Made by a program: the position numbers and the translations under genes
The notes under the pieces: model-generated
Seen by the model: the letters and a program-made list of their open reading frames with translations, nothing else
Databases searched by the model: none
What the model was told of the DNA's origin: nothing
From: Helicobacter sp. 10-6591
Lineage (GTDB): Bacteria > Campylobacterota > Campylobacteria > Campylobacterales > Helicobacteraceae
Reading direction: 5' to 3'
Length of the DNA: 64,000 bases
NCBI RefSeq assembly: GCF_003288805.1
Contig: NZ_NHYK01000003.1
Coordinates: 1 to 64,000 of the forward strand
Part shown: positions 54,833-63,599 of the stretch, one piece after another
Numbering within the stretch: position 1 is the first letter of the stretch
Layout of the letters: each line of letters starts with the position of its first letter

Positions 54833-56128
54833 TTATTTGAGATTTTCTGCGATAAGCTCTAGGGGATGGATAAAATTCACATTTGATTTGATGGAATCTA
54901 GGGTATTTGTGATTTGCATTCTGCATGCGCCACACTCCGCACTCACTATCTGTGCATGTGTAGAATCTATGTCTTGGGCTTTTGGGATACCAGCTTTAAG
55001 AGTAAGCTCATAATTAGAAGCTTGCATACTAATACCACCAAATCCACAGCAGCGAGAAGAATCTTCCATTTCAACAAGCCTAAAGTTTTTACTCAACAGC
55101 TTACGCGGCTCTTTATAAATACCTAGTACCTTGCGTGCATGGCAAGGATCATGATAGGTTACAAGCTTATCTTGTACCTCATCGCGCAAATGCTCTCTTA
55201 GATTTGTGTTGCCTTCAAGCCAATGGCTTGCCATGAACACTTTTGACAAAAGCTTCTCTAATCTTTGTGCCCACTCTTGCTCGCCACTTAGCTCTAGGGC
55301 ATGCTTCCAGTCGACCTTCAACATAGCTGCACAAGTGGCTTCAGGAATAAGCAGCGCATCAATCTCATCCCAAAAGCTTTCAAAATAGACAATATTTTTT
55401 TTGACCAAATGCAATACGGTTTGGATATCACCTGTAAAAAATGCAGGCGCACCGCAACACTCTTGAAACTTTGGCACAAAGTATGCAATCTCTAGCTTGT
55501 CTAAAATCTTGAGCAAACTCTTGCCTACATTGATGTAGTTATAGTTGCTAATACAGCCAATAAAAATCGCGACACGCTTTTGTGTAGATTCTTGTCTGGC
55601 TATAAACTCACTCTCTCCATAAAGCTGCAAAAATGACTTTTTGACAAAAGGGAAAATGCTGCGATTTTTTAAACCACTGAAACTAGGCAAGAAAAATCGC
55701 GCTCTAAGCTTTATCTTCTCACCCTTATAACTACTGCTTTTGAACGCACAAGGAGCCACAAATGCCACAAAGCTGAATACAAAGTCTGCGATTTTTCTGT
55801 GTCGCAAAAGAAAGAAATACGCTCTCTTGTACCAACTGATTCCATATTCTTTGGCAATCTCTACACGCACAGATTCTATGGCCAAGTCTGTAGGCAAGCT
55901 CGCAGGACACATACTCACACAAGTAGTACATAAAAAACAGGATTCAAAAATCTGCTTTGCATTAGAATCAAGCTCTAAATCGCCCTGTTTATAAGCACTA
56001 AGTAAATCCAAAAACCCACGTGGTGAAGTCGTCTCATCACGATTTACCTGATATATAGTGCAGCTTGGGATACACTTGCCACACTTCACACAAGAATCCG
56101 CTAATTTTTTAAGATCCAATAAGTGCAC
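54833..56128 (-). CDS. Fe-S oxidoreductase subunit, GlpC/GlcF/LutA-like
   Basis: The 431-residue protein has two ferredoxin-type sites (CVKCGKCIPSC and CFLCTTCVSMCP) and two Cys-rich CCG domains (ECCGAPAFF, later SRCCGFGG), the layout of the electron-transfer subunit of glycerol-3-phosphate, glycolate or lactate dehydrogenases. The flavoprotein partner is not adjacent. From memory the H. pylori counterpart beside hemN is annotated glpC. It lies 11 bp after hemN on the same strand. Confidence 0.8.
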   Translation of the reverse strand: MHLLDLKKLADSCVKCGKCIPSCTIYQVNRDETTSPRGFLDLLSAYKQGDLELDSNAKQIFESCFLCTTCVSMCPASLPTDLAIESVRVEIAKEYGISWYKRAYFFLLRHRKIADFVFSFVAFVAPCAFKSSSYKGEKIKLRARFFLPSFSGLKNRSIFPFVKKSFLQLYGESEFIARQESTQKRVAIFIGCISNYNYINVGKSLLKILDKLEIAYFVPKFQECCGAPAFFTGDIQTVLHLVKKNIVYFESFWDEIDALLIPEATCAAMLKVDWKHALELSGEQEWAQRLEKLLSKVFMASHWLEGNTNLREHLRDEVQDKLVTYHDPCHARKVLGIYKEPRKLLSKNFRLVEMEDSSRCCGFGGISMQASNYELTLKAGIPKAQDIDSTHAQIVSAECGACRMQITNTLDSIKSNVNFIHPLELIAENLK

Positions 56129-56139
56129 AAATTTGCCTT

Positions 56140-57513
56140 TTAAATCGTCTTGCTAAAAGTCTCTTTGCCTCTATTTTTGTGGAGATAAGAATCAAAAAGC
56201 ATGGCGATATTACGAATAAGCATAGCGCCTGTAGGGCTTGTACTTAAACCCGTCTTGTCCTTTTGCACCAACCCCACATCAACGAAGGGCTTGAGATTAT
56301 CTAACTCATCTGCAAAATATTCATGAAAGCAAATTCCAAATTCATACTCAAACTTTGCAAAGTCTAATCTAAGATTATTCATTAACTCCATAATCACACC
56401 TTTGCGCAATCTGTCATCTTTGCTTAACTCCACACCTCTCTCTGTAGGTAAAAGTCCGCTATCAAGAGCGCTCTCATACAAAGATAATTCCTTGAAATTC
56501 TGCGCATAATAATCCAAACCTTCGCTAATACTTGTAACGCCTATACCAATAGTTTGAGAAAATCCCTTGGTCGTGTAGCCTTGAAAATTCCGTCGCAAAC
56601 TATTAGTTATCTTTGCCTTATAAAGCTCATCATCTTTTTTCGCAAAGTGATCCATGCCTATCATCTCATAGCCATTACTCGCAAGCTTTGTGATACTTTC
56701 TTGCAAAATATGGAGTTTTTCTTGTGGAGGCGGAAGTGTGCTACCATCGATTTTACGCATAGTTTTTTTGAGCCAAGGCACATGTGCATAGTTAAAAATA
56801 GCTAAGCGAGAAGGCTCAAGCTTTAATACAGAATCCAGCGTACGCTGAAAAGACTTGCGATTCTGAAAAGGCAAACCAAAGATAAGATCAAAATTGATAG
56901 AGGAAATACCAAAATCTCTTGCGAGATTTACAGCACTCTGCACAATTTCAAAACTTTGCTTGCGATTTATTGCCGCTTGCACTTGCGCTTCAAAATCTTG
57001 TACGCCAAAGCTGAGACGATTGAATCCAAAACTCTTTAGCACCTGCATTTGCTTATAAGAAAAATAACGTGGATCAACTTCACAACTTATCTCACAATCT
57101 GCTGTAAAGTTTGTAAAAACTGCTTGGACGAGCTCACACACACTTTGTAATTCTTGCGCATTAAAAAAAGTTGGAGTGCCACCACCAAAATGGAATTGCA
57201 CAACCGGGCGCTTTGTGTCAATACTTTCCTTTAAAAGTGCAAGCTCTTTTTTGAGATATTGTATATAGCGGGCTTTTTTTTCCTCTTTGCTTGTATAGAT
57301 GACATTGCAGCCACAAAAATAGCAAGCTGAACGACAAAATGGCAAATGTATATAAAGAGAAAGTGGGAGTTTCTGCTGCGCTATCTCGCTTCGTTTGAGT
57401 GCTTTTTTATACGAATCTTCTGTGAAATCGCTCCCGAATTCTACGGCAGTAGGATAGCTTGTATAGCGTGGTCCGGGCTTAGAATACTTCGCATATTTGT
57501 CAAAATCGATCAT
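56140..57513 (-). CDS. hemN: Oxygen-independent coproporphyrinogen III dehydrogenase
   Basis: HemN decarboxylates coproporphyrinogen III without oxygen in haem synthesis. The 457-residue protein has the radical SAM motif in LPFCRSACYFCGCN (three cysteines plus a fourth), PRYTSYPTAVEF at the start, and HFGGGTPTFF. Length and N-terminal region fit true HemN rather than HemW. It precedes the Fe-S oxidoreductase and follows the UPF0763 gene on the minus strand. Confidence 0.95.
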   Translation of the reverse strand: MIDFDKYAKYSKPGPRYTSYPTAVEFGSDFTEDSYKKALKRSEIAQQKLPLSLYIHLPFCRSACYFCGCNVIYTSKEEKKARYIQYLKKELALLKESIDTKRPVVQFHFGGGTPTFFNAQELQSVCELVQAVFTNFTADCEISCEVDPRYFSYKQMQVLKSFGFNRLSFGVQDFEAQVQAAINRKQSFEIVQSAVNLARDFGISSINFDLIFGLPFQNRKSFQRTLDSVLKLEPSRLAIFNYAHVPWLKKTMRKIDGSTLPPPQEKLHILQESITKLASNGYEMIGMDHFAKKDDELYKAKITNSLRRNFQGYTTKGFSQTIGIGVTSISEGLDYYAQNFKELSLYESALDSGLLPTERGVELSKDDRLRKGVIMELMNNLRLDFAKFEYEFGICFHEYFADELDNLKPFVDVGLVQKDKTGLSTSPTGAMLIRNIAMLFDSYLHKNRGKETFSKTI

Positions 57514-57528
57514 CTTTTCCTCTAAAAA

Positions 57529-57981
57529 TCATTGCTTGATATTTTTTGCAAGAAATTCTTCAAAGTTAAAAAACAAATTTGGATACTGCTTTCTGAGATT
57601 GCGTGCGATTTTGGCCGGATTGAGCAAAGGCAATGTCCCATCATTTTTGCGTAAAGATTCTATATGCTGCAAAGCCACACTAATGGCATCTTCCATATCT
57701 ATTGGCATCTGAGCTGCAACCTCACGTTCTAGATTCATGAGAAACTTATCATCTTGCAGATGTCTGATTGTTTGGGTGAGGTTACTGAGAATCTGTTGGG
57801 GTATCATCGCAAACTCATTACCATCATCATCTTTGAGCAACCAAATACTTTCATTACTTACTTCACCTTTGTGCAAACTCAAAAGTGCTCTTTTGGAATC
57901 TATTTTATTGAGTGTTCCAAATGCATATTTTTGGTGGATATTATCCTTGAAAAGTGCTGCGGTTTTTTTTGTTATCTTCAT
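57529..57981 (-). CDS. UPF0763 (DUF2603) family protein
   Basis: The 150-residue protein matches a family restricted to epsilonproteobacteria, with [38 protein letters not shown] and [14 protein letters not shown]-like ends ([18 protein letters not shown]). No function is assigned. The gene overlaps argF by 4 bp and precedes hemN by 15 bp, so it is in their operon. Confidence 0.8.
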   Translation of the reverse strand: MKITKKTAALFKDNIHQKYAFGTLNKIDSKRALLSLHKGEVSNESIWLLKDDDGNEFAMIPQQILSNLTQTIRHLQDDKFLMNLEREVAAQMPIDMEDAISVALQHIESLRKNDGTLPLLNPAKIARNLRKQYPNLFFNFEEFLAKNIKQ

Positions 57982-58979
57982 CTTTCTTCCTTATGTAAGT
58001 TGTGGATTCTATCAAGCCATACCATCACGCCTTTTTGGCAATGTAGGCGATTTTGTGCCTCTTGAAATACCCTGCTTTGCTTACCTTCAAGCACATCCTC
58101 GCTTACTTCTTGCCCACGATAAGCTGGCAAACAATGCAAGAAAATAGCGTCTTTATGAGCTAATGCCATTAGTCTAGAATCTACACAATATCCACGAAAG
58201 TCAATTTCACGTTCTCTCTTTTGGGATTCTTGTCCCATAGAAGCCCAAGTGTCTGTTGTGATGACATTTGCTCCCTTGACTGCATACTCGATATCTTGAC
58301 CAACTTCGATACGCGCATGAGAATCTCTAGCTGCCTGCAGTGCATCATTTATAATTTCTTGCCTTGGTTCATAGCCTTTTGGCGAAGCGATTCTTAGATC
58401 AAAGCCAAGCTTTGCGCTCAGATTCAACCACGAATGCGCCATATTATTTCCATCGCCAATATAAGCCACCACAGGATTAGCTTTGTGTTCTGGATAATAC
58501 ATACAATCAGTTGTCCGGACATAAAAACCACACTCTATCATTGTCATATAGTCTGCCAAAAGCTGCATTGGATGAAAATCATCAGTAAGTGCATTAATAA
58601 CAGGCACACTTGAATATTTGGCAAATTCGAGGATTCTTTGATGGCTACTTGTTCGAATCATCACCATATCAACCATAGAGCTAATTACACGTGCAGTATC
58701 TTTCATGGGTTCTCCACGTCCAAGCTGAATGTCTTTGCTTGAAAGAAAAATCCCTGTGCCCCCAAGCTGATAAATCCCTGCTTCAAAACTCACCCGCGTG
58801 CGAGTGGAAGATTTTTCAAAAATCATGCCTAAAATCTTATTTTGCATATAAGGCACTCTTTTGCCCAAGATAAATTCTTTTTTGATCTCCATAGCCAGAT
58901 GAAGTATTTGCACAATCTCACTCGCACTAAAATCTTGCAAACTAAGAAAATGCTTTACTCCATTGAGTGAATGTGCCAT
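57978..58979 (-). CDS. argF: Ornithine carbamoyltransferase
   Basis: ArgF makes citrulline from ornithine and carbamoyl phosphate. The 333-residue protein shows the carbamoyl phosphate site [21 protein letters not shown], and the ornithine-binding [11 protein letters not shown] near the end. Length is normal. First gene of the argF-UPF0763-hemN-Fe-S gene string on the minus strand. Confidence 0.96.
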   Translation of the reverse strand: MAHSLNGVKHFLSLQDFSASEIVQILHLAMEIKKEFILGKRVPYMQNKILGMIFEKSSTRTRVSFEAGIYQLGGTGIFLSSKDIQLGRGEPMKDTARVISSMVDMVMIRTSSHQRILEFAKYSSVPVINALTDDFHPMQLLADYMTMIECGFYVRTTDCMYYPEHKANPVVAYIGDGNNMAHSWLNLSAKLGFDLRIASPKGYEPRQEIINDALQAARDSHARIEVGQDIEYAVKGANVITTDTWASMGQESQKREREIDFRGYCVDSRLMALAHKDAIFLHCLPAYRGQEVSEDVLEGKQSRVFQEAQNRLHCQKGVMVWLDRIHNLHKEER

Positions 58980-59150
58980 TATTCAAGCCTTTTAGGAGTT
59001 GGGATAAAGGCGGATTCTAGCAAAAAAGCTTAATGTTTTATTTTACTAGGATTGGTTTTGGACAACTGGCTTGGTTGCAATTTGCGAACGCTTTTTGCTT
59101 TTTTTGCCTTGAGTTAGGAATCATTTTCTTCAAGATAAAGGTTTTGCATT

Positions 59151-59921
59151 ATGGAATTAACTAGTCTCTTAGGGCTTATTCTGTCTATTGTAAGTATTTC
59201 GGTAGGAGATATTCTAGAGGGTGGAAACCCATTGCATGTGATCCATTTGAGTTCCGTCCTTATTGTGATACCTACTGCGATGTTTTCAGGCATGACTGCC
59301 ACACATGGTGCTTATGTCAAGGGCGCGTATAAAGAATTTAAAATGGTGTGGATAGCCTCTAAGGTTAATTTGAACCAAACCATCAAGCAAATTGTGGAGC
59401 TTGCCACATTAGCGAGAAAAGATGGAGTACTTTCACTTGAGGGGAAAGCAGCGCAAATCGAAGATGATTTTTTACGCAAGGCAGTGAGTATGATTGTCGA
59501 TGGCAGAGACGCAGAATCTGTCCGTGAAGATATGGAGATTCAGATTGAGGTTTTAGAGGAGTATTATCACGGATGCGGGCATTATTGGGTTCTTGTTGGT
59601 GAGTCTTGTCCTACATTTGGACTTGTAGGAGCGGTTATGGGACTTATGCTAGCACTAGGTCTTTTAGATGATCCAAAAGCTATGGCAGCAGGGATTGCTG
59701 GAGCATTTACCGCAACGGTGACGGGGATTTTTGGTGCTTATGCGTTTTTTGGTCCATGCGGACACAAAATACTTGCTAAAGCCAAAGATATTATCCAAGA
59801 AAAAGTGCTTATAGTCGAAGGTATAGCTGGAATCGCAAATGGTGACAACCCAAGAAACTTAGAAGAAAAACTTCTAGGCTTTATCAAACCAGGCGAGCCA
59901 AAAGTTTCACAATTCGAATAA
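59151..59921 (+). CDS. motA: Flagellar motor stator protein MotA
   Basis: MotA is a proton-channel component of the flagellar stator in the inner membrane. The 256-residue protein has four helices, the cytoplasmic segment with charged residues that touch the rotor (ARKDGVLSLEGKAAQIEDDF), and the conserved CPTFGLVGAVMGLMLAL and GIAGAFTATVTGIFGAY. motB follows after 10 bp. Length and motifs are complete. Confidence 0.96.
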   Translation: MELTSLLGLILSIVSISVGDILEGGNPLHVIHLSSVLIVIPTAMFSGMTATHGAYVKGAYKEFKMVWIASKVNLNQTIKQIVELATLARKDGVLSLEGKAAQIEDDFLRKAVSMIVDGRDAESVREDMEIQIEVLEEYYHGCGHYWVLVGESCPTFGLVGAVMGLMLALGLLDDPKAMAAGIAGAFTATVTGIFGAYAFFGPCGHKILAKAKDIIQEKVLIVEGIAGIANGDNPRNLEEKLLGFIKPGEPKVSQFE

Positions 59922-59931
59922 GGCATCTTAA

Positions 59932-60681
59932 ATGGCGAAAAAGAAAAAATGCCCAGAGTGTCCAGCTGGTGAAAAATGGGCTGTACCTTACGCTGACTTC
60001 CTGTCGCTCTTGCTTGCGCTTTTTATTGCGCTATGGGCTATATCCTCAACTGCATCAGAAAAAGTCAAGGCACTCAAAGAGGAGCTTATTAAAATCTTTG
60101 ACTATCCACAAACAATGCCTTTGCCCTCTCCTGTAGATGAGCATTCTGGAAACTATGATGGCAATGACTCTGAAGAATCCTCTTCTGCCTCAAGCCAAAC
60201 GCTTGAAAACTCCGTGCCCTCAGGTATCGAAAATAATACTGGAGGCGTACTTGAGCAAATAGATTCTGGGAGTTTCTTGCGCTTGCCTAGCAAAATCCTC
60301 TTTGAGCCTGGCGTAGCAGAAATCACAAATAGTGATAATTTTACCTACATAGACAGAATCGCAACCATCATCAAAAAATATCCAAATTATGTGCGACTTG
60401 ATGTGCGAGGATTTAGCGATAATTCTAAACCTCCACTTAGTTCAGGCTTTAAAGATAATTACGAATTAGCAAGTGCTAGGGCGATAAATGTCATGCGTGA
60501 GCTTATCCAAAAAGGCATAGAACCACAGAGAATCTCAATATCAAGCTATGGTGCTTATGGGAATAGCCTTCCAAATGACACACAAGAAAACAGAGCCCAA
60601 AATAATCGTGTGGAAATATTTTTCTTTGTAAGCAAAGTCAATGTACCACAGATTCAGTCTTTACTAGAAAAGCAACAATAA
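59932..60681 (+). CDS. motB: Flagellar motor stator protein MotB
   Basis: MotB pairs with MotA and anchors it to peptidoglycan. The 249-residue protein has one N-terminal helix with the proton-carrying Asp22 (VPYADFLSLLLALFIALW), a Ser/Glu-rich plug and linker region (about 65-100), and a C-terminal OmpA-like domain with YVRLDVRGFSDN and NRVEIFF. The gene sits 10 bp after motA, with the same strand and likely one transcript. Confidence 0.95.
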   Translation: MAKKKKCPECPAGEKWAVPYADFLSLLLALFIALWAISSTASEKVKALKEELIKIFDYPQTMPLPSPVDEHSGNYDGNDSEESSSASSQTLENSVPSGIENNTGGVLEQIDSGSFLRLPSKILFEPGVAEITNSDNFTYIDRIATIIKKYPNYVRLDVRGFSDNSKPPLSSGFKDNYELASARAINVMRELIQKGIEPQRISISSYGAYGNSLPNDTQENRAQNNRVEIFFFVSKVNVPQIQSLLEKQQ

Positions 60682-60688
60682 TTTTTAT

Positions 60689-61582
60689 CTATACCTTATC
60701 TTTTTCTTTTTTCTTGTCTTTGAATTGCTTTAAAATCTCTTGGGTGGGGTCATCGCTATGGCTTTGGTACTCAGAATACTGCCATAGGATATGCGGATCG
60801 GGCAATAAACACACATGTGTTTGATCTTTTTTCTCATAATCAATTTTGCTCAATAAATCTCTAGCAACATTTATCCTAGCGCGCTTCTTATCGTTTGTAT
60901 TGACCAGAATCCAAGGGCAGAAGTGTGTGTGGGTACGCGCAAACATTTTCTCAAACGCTTGTGTGTATTCATTCCATAAACCCAATGATTTATCATCAAT
61001 AGGGCTTAGCTTCCAAATACGAAGTGGATCTGTTTTTCTACGCAATATTCTGCGCTTTTGCTCATCTTTACCCACATCAAGGAAGTATTTAAAAATCATC
61101 GTCCCGCTTGCAATGAGCATATGTTCTAAGCTCGCCACTTGCGTAATAAATTCTTTGTATTGCTCTTGTGAACAAAATCCCATCACACGTTCAACACCGG
61201 CTCTGTTGTACCAGCTTCTATCATAAAAGACGATTTCACCACCACTTGGCAATGTCGAAATATAACGCTTAAAGTACCACTCTGTGCTTTCTACTTCGCT
61301 AGGCTTTGGAAGAGCTACTATACGGCAGCCTCGTGGATTTAAATGTTCTTTGAGTGCTTTGATTGTCCCACCTTTTCCGGCTGCATCGCGCCCTTCAAAT
61401 ATGATAACAATCTTTTTGTTGTATTTTTTTACCCAATTCTGCAATTTGCAAAGCTCTATGTGTAATTTGTGCATTTCTTTTTCGTAAAAGCTATTTTTCA
61501 TACGGCCATTTTTGCGCTTATAGACCTCCTTAAGTTCAAGTGCATTTTCTGGACGGATTACAAGTTGCTTATATTTTGGCAT
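60689..61582 (-). CDS. ppk2: Polyphosphate kinase 2
   Basis: PPK2 transfers phosphate between polyphosphate and nucleotides, usually making GTP or ATP from poly-P. The 297-residue protein has Walker A GRDAAGKGG, lid and Walker B segments KPSEVESTEWYFKRY and VFYDRSWYNRAGVERVMGF. This is a single-domain (class I-type) PPK2. It faces motB convergently with a 7-bp gap. The nucleotide preference is not readable from sequence. Confidence 0.93.
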   Translation of the reverse strand: MPKYKQLVIRPENALELKEVYKRKNGRMKNSFYEKEMHKLHIELCKLQNWVKKYNKKIVIIFEGRDAAGKGGTIKALKEHLNPRGCRIVALPKPSEVESTEWYFKRYISTLPSGGEIVFYDRSWYNRAGVERVMGFCSQEQYKEFITQVASLEHMLIASGTMIFKYFLDVGKDEQKRRILRRKTDPLRIWKLSPIDDKSLGLWNEYTQAFEKMFARTHTHFCPWILVNTNDKKRARINVARDLLSKIDYEKKDQTHVCLLPDPHILWQYSEYQSHSDDPTQEILKQFKDKKKEKDKV

Positions 61583-61692
61583 AGATATTCCTTAAGGTAT
61601 AAAGTAGCTAGCTAGACAGAAATCTGTATAGTATTATGCCTCAAGTCTTAAACAGTGTCTAAAGTAAGGATTCTGAACCTATGGAGACAAGG

Positions 61693-62370
61693 ATGAAACA
61701 CTACAAAACAAACATTCTCTTACTTGGTATTGACGCACAAAGTGCAGAGATTTTGCTCAAATCCCAAGCCCAAAAATTTGGTGTAGAAATCACAGAAAAC
61801 TCCCACTTATTGTCTATAAAAGCCCAAGAATCAATCCGATTCCATAAATTCCTCAAGGAAGTAAGCGCATTATTTGGAGACAAAGCACTTTTTGGCCAAA
61901 ACCTCCCGCAAATCGCCCTAAAACTTCTACAAGCAAAGAAGTTAAAACTCACCACAGCAGAAAGTTGCACAGGCGGACTTTTGGCTTACCAATTCACACA
62001 ACTTAGCGGCGCTTCTGAGATCTATGATGGTGGTGTCATAAGCTATGCTAACAACATAAAAGAAGCTTGGCTCAATGTGGATTCCCAAAATCTCTCAAAA
62101 TTTGGTGCAGTGAGTGAAATGGTTGTTGGAGAGATGAGTAAAGGTGCACTGGAGCTCAGCGGTGCAGACATAGCACTTGCTGCAAGCGGCATAGCTGGTC
62201 CTCATGGAGGAAGTACGCAAAAACCTGTAGGTACGACTTTTATTAGCGTGCAGCAAAGAGGTCAAAAGCCAAAAATTGCTCGCTATCTTTTCAAAGGCAA
62301 TCGCAAAAGCTGCCAAAAACAAACTTGCCAAAGTGCTATTATGATGTTGATCAGAGAGATTATTGAGTAG
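61693..62370 (+). CDS. CinA C-terminal-type amidohydrolase (PncC-like)
   Basis: The 225-residue protein ends in a CinA_C domain with LTTAESCTGGLL, SYANNIKEAWLNV, and ASGIAGPHGG, which deamidates nicotinamide mononucleotide in PncC enzymes. About 85 residues precede this domain, more than in E. coli PncC; they lack the CinA N-terminal pyrophosphatase motifs. ATG 61693 is preferred (GGAGACAAGG just before); ATG 61681 is also possible. It is single and ends 6 bp before the tRNA gene on the other strand. Confidence 0.82.
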   Translation: MKHYKTNILLLGIDAQSAEILLKSQAQKFGVEITENSHLLSIKAQESIRFHKFLKEVSALFGDKALFGQNLPQIALKLLQAKKLKLTTAESCTGGLLAYQFTQLSGASEIYDGGVISYANNIKEAWLNVDSQNLSKFGAVSEMVVGEMSKGALELSGADIALAASGIAGPHGGSTQKPVGTTFISVQQRGQKPKIARYLFKGNRKSCQKQTCQSAIMMLIREIIE

Positions 62371-62375
62371 CCCGA

Positions 62376-62451
62376 TGGCGACCCCTGCAAGATTTGAACT
62401 TGCGTTCCCGCGTAGAAGGGGCGGTATCCTTGGCCACTAGATGAAGGGGTC
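62376..62451 (-). tRNA. tRNA-Glu (anticodon TTC)
   Basis: The minus-strand 76-mer starts GACCCCT and ends AGGGGTC-G-CCA with a genome-encoded CCA. The acceptor stem is fully paired, the D arm (ATCTAGTGGCCAAGGAT) is tRNA-Glu-like and the T arm is GCAAG-TTCAAAT-CTTGC. The anticodon arm reads CCGCC-CCTTCTA-CGCGG with TTC in the anticodon position. It has C in place of U33 and a C-C mismatch at 31-39, both unusual. Confidence 0.85.
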
Positions 62452-62534
62452 AAAACTCCGCATTATAGCACATAGCTAGTTTAAAGCCATCTGAGCTTTT
62501 GCTGGTATTTCTATTCTGATTTTTAAGGTTACTC

Positions 62535-63533
62535 TTGCAAAACATCAAAAAACTCCAAGATTCCTTACTTCTATGGTATGAAAAACACGGACGAAAAGAT
62601 CTTATATGGCGCAATTTCAAACGCGATGGCAGTCAGGCTTATGAAGTATATGTAAGCGAAATAATGCTGCAGCAAACACAAGTATCACGCGTCTTAAAAG
62701 ATTTCTATCTGCCATTTTTGGCGCGTTTCCCAAACTTAAAAGAGCTTAGTATTGCTAGTGAATCTGATGTCTTAAAACAATGGCAAGGACTAGGGTACTA
62801 CTCTCGCGTGCGTAATATGCAAAAAACTGCCATTATTTGCATGCAAAAGCATGGTGGCAATCTACCCTCTAGCGTGTATGAACTACAACAATTACCCGGT
62901 ATTGGTGCATATACCGCAGGAGCTGTGGCATGTTTTGGATTTGGGAAAAGTGCGAGTTTTGCGGATTCCAATATAAGAAGAGTACTATGTCGTCTTTTTG
63001 GTCTGCCCCATCCAAAAAACAGAGAGATAGAAAACCTAGCAAAAATGTTCCTCAATACAAAATCTAGCTTTGATCACAACCAAGCATTGCTTGATTTAGG
63101 TGCGCTTATCTGCACGTCAAATCCATCCTGCATCCTATGTCCATTTTTTCCAACCCAATGTGCTGCCATAAAGACAAACCCAAGAGACTTTGACCAAAGA
63201 AAAAAGATTATTTATAAAGAGCTAAATATTGCACTTTGCATAGTGTCGCTGCCAAATGGTGAAATCGGTTTTATTAGGGAATCTGGGAAACTCTATGCTG
63301 GACTTTATAATCTCCCAAAGCTGGATTCTTTAGGTTTCATCAAAGCCCAATACTTAGGGAGCTTTAAGCACTCTTACACAAAATACAAAATCCTAGCAAA
63401 TGTCTATACAAGCAAACTGGATTACAAAAATTCCCAAAAGCTTGCTTCGCTTGGGATTGTATTTTTTCCATCTGATAATTTGCCACCAATTGCAAACCTT
63501 AGCAAAAAAGCTCTCAAACTCACTGCCCTTTGA
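62535..63533 (+). CDS. mutY: A/G-specific adenine glycosylase
   Basis: MutY removes adenine mispaired with 8-oxoguanine. The 332-residue protein has the HhH loop LPGIGAYTAGAV, the catalytic Asp region FGFGKSASFADSNIRR, and a C-terminal Fe-S site spaced C-x5-C-x2-C-x6-C (CTSNPSCILCPFFPTQC), shifted by one from the usual C-x6-C-x2-C-x5-C. A Nudix-like C-terminal domain follows. The start is TTG 62535 behind AAGGTTACTC. The tRNA gene is on the other strand just before it. Confidence 0.92.
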   Translation: MQNIKKLQDSLLLWYEKHGRKDLIWRNFKRDGSQAYEVYVSEIMLQQTQVSRVLKDFYLPFLARFPNLKELSIASESDVLKQWQGLGYYSRVRNMQKTAIICMQKHGGNLPSSVYELQQLPGIGAYTAGAVACFGFGKSASFADSNIRRVLCRLFGLPHPKNREIENLAKMFLNTKSSFDHNQALLDLGALICTSNPSCILCPFFPTQCAAIKTNPRDFDQRKKIIYKELNIALCIVSLPNGEIGFIRESGKLYAGLYNLPKLDSLGFIKAQYLGSFKHSYTKYKILANVYTSKLDYKNSQKLASLGIVFFPSDNLPPIANLSKKALKLTAL

Positions 63534-63558
63534 ACACTCACAATTTACTTCACACACT

Positions 63559-63564
63559 TATAAT
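63559..63564 (+). promoter_or_regulatory. -10 box of the metal ATPase gene
   Basis: TATAAT in CACTTATAATGCG lies 35 bp before the TTG start of the ATPase, immediately after mutY. Confidence 0.5.
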
Positions 63565-63599
63565 GCGCTTCTTTTTAGCTAAATTTTCGGAGGCAGGGG

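Noticed and set aside
59042-59110. TGGC/TTGC pattern before motA as a sigma-54 promoter
   Set aside because: The spacing between the GG and GC elements does not fit the -24/-12 consensus in any register tried.
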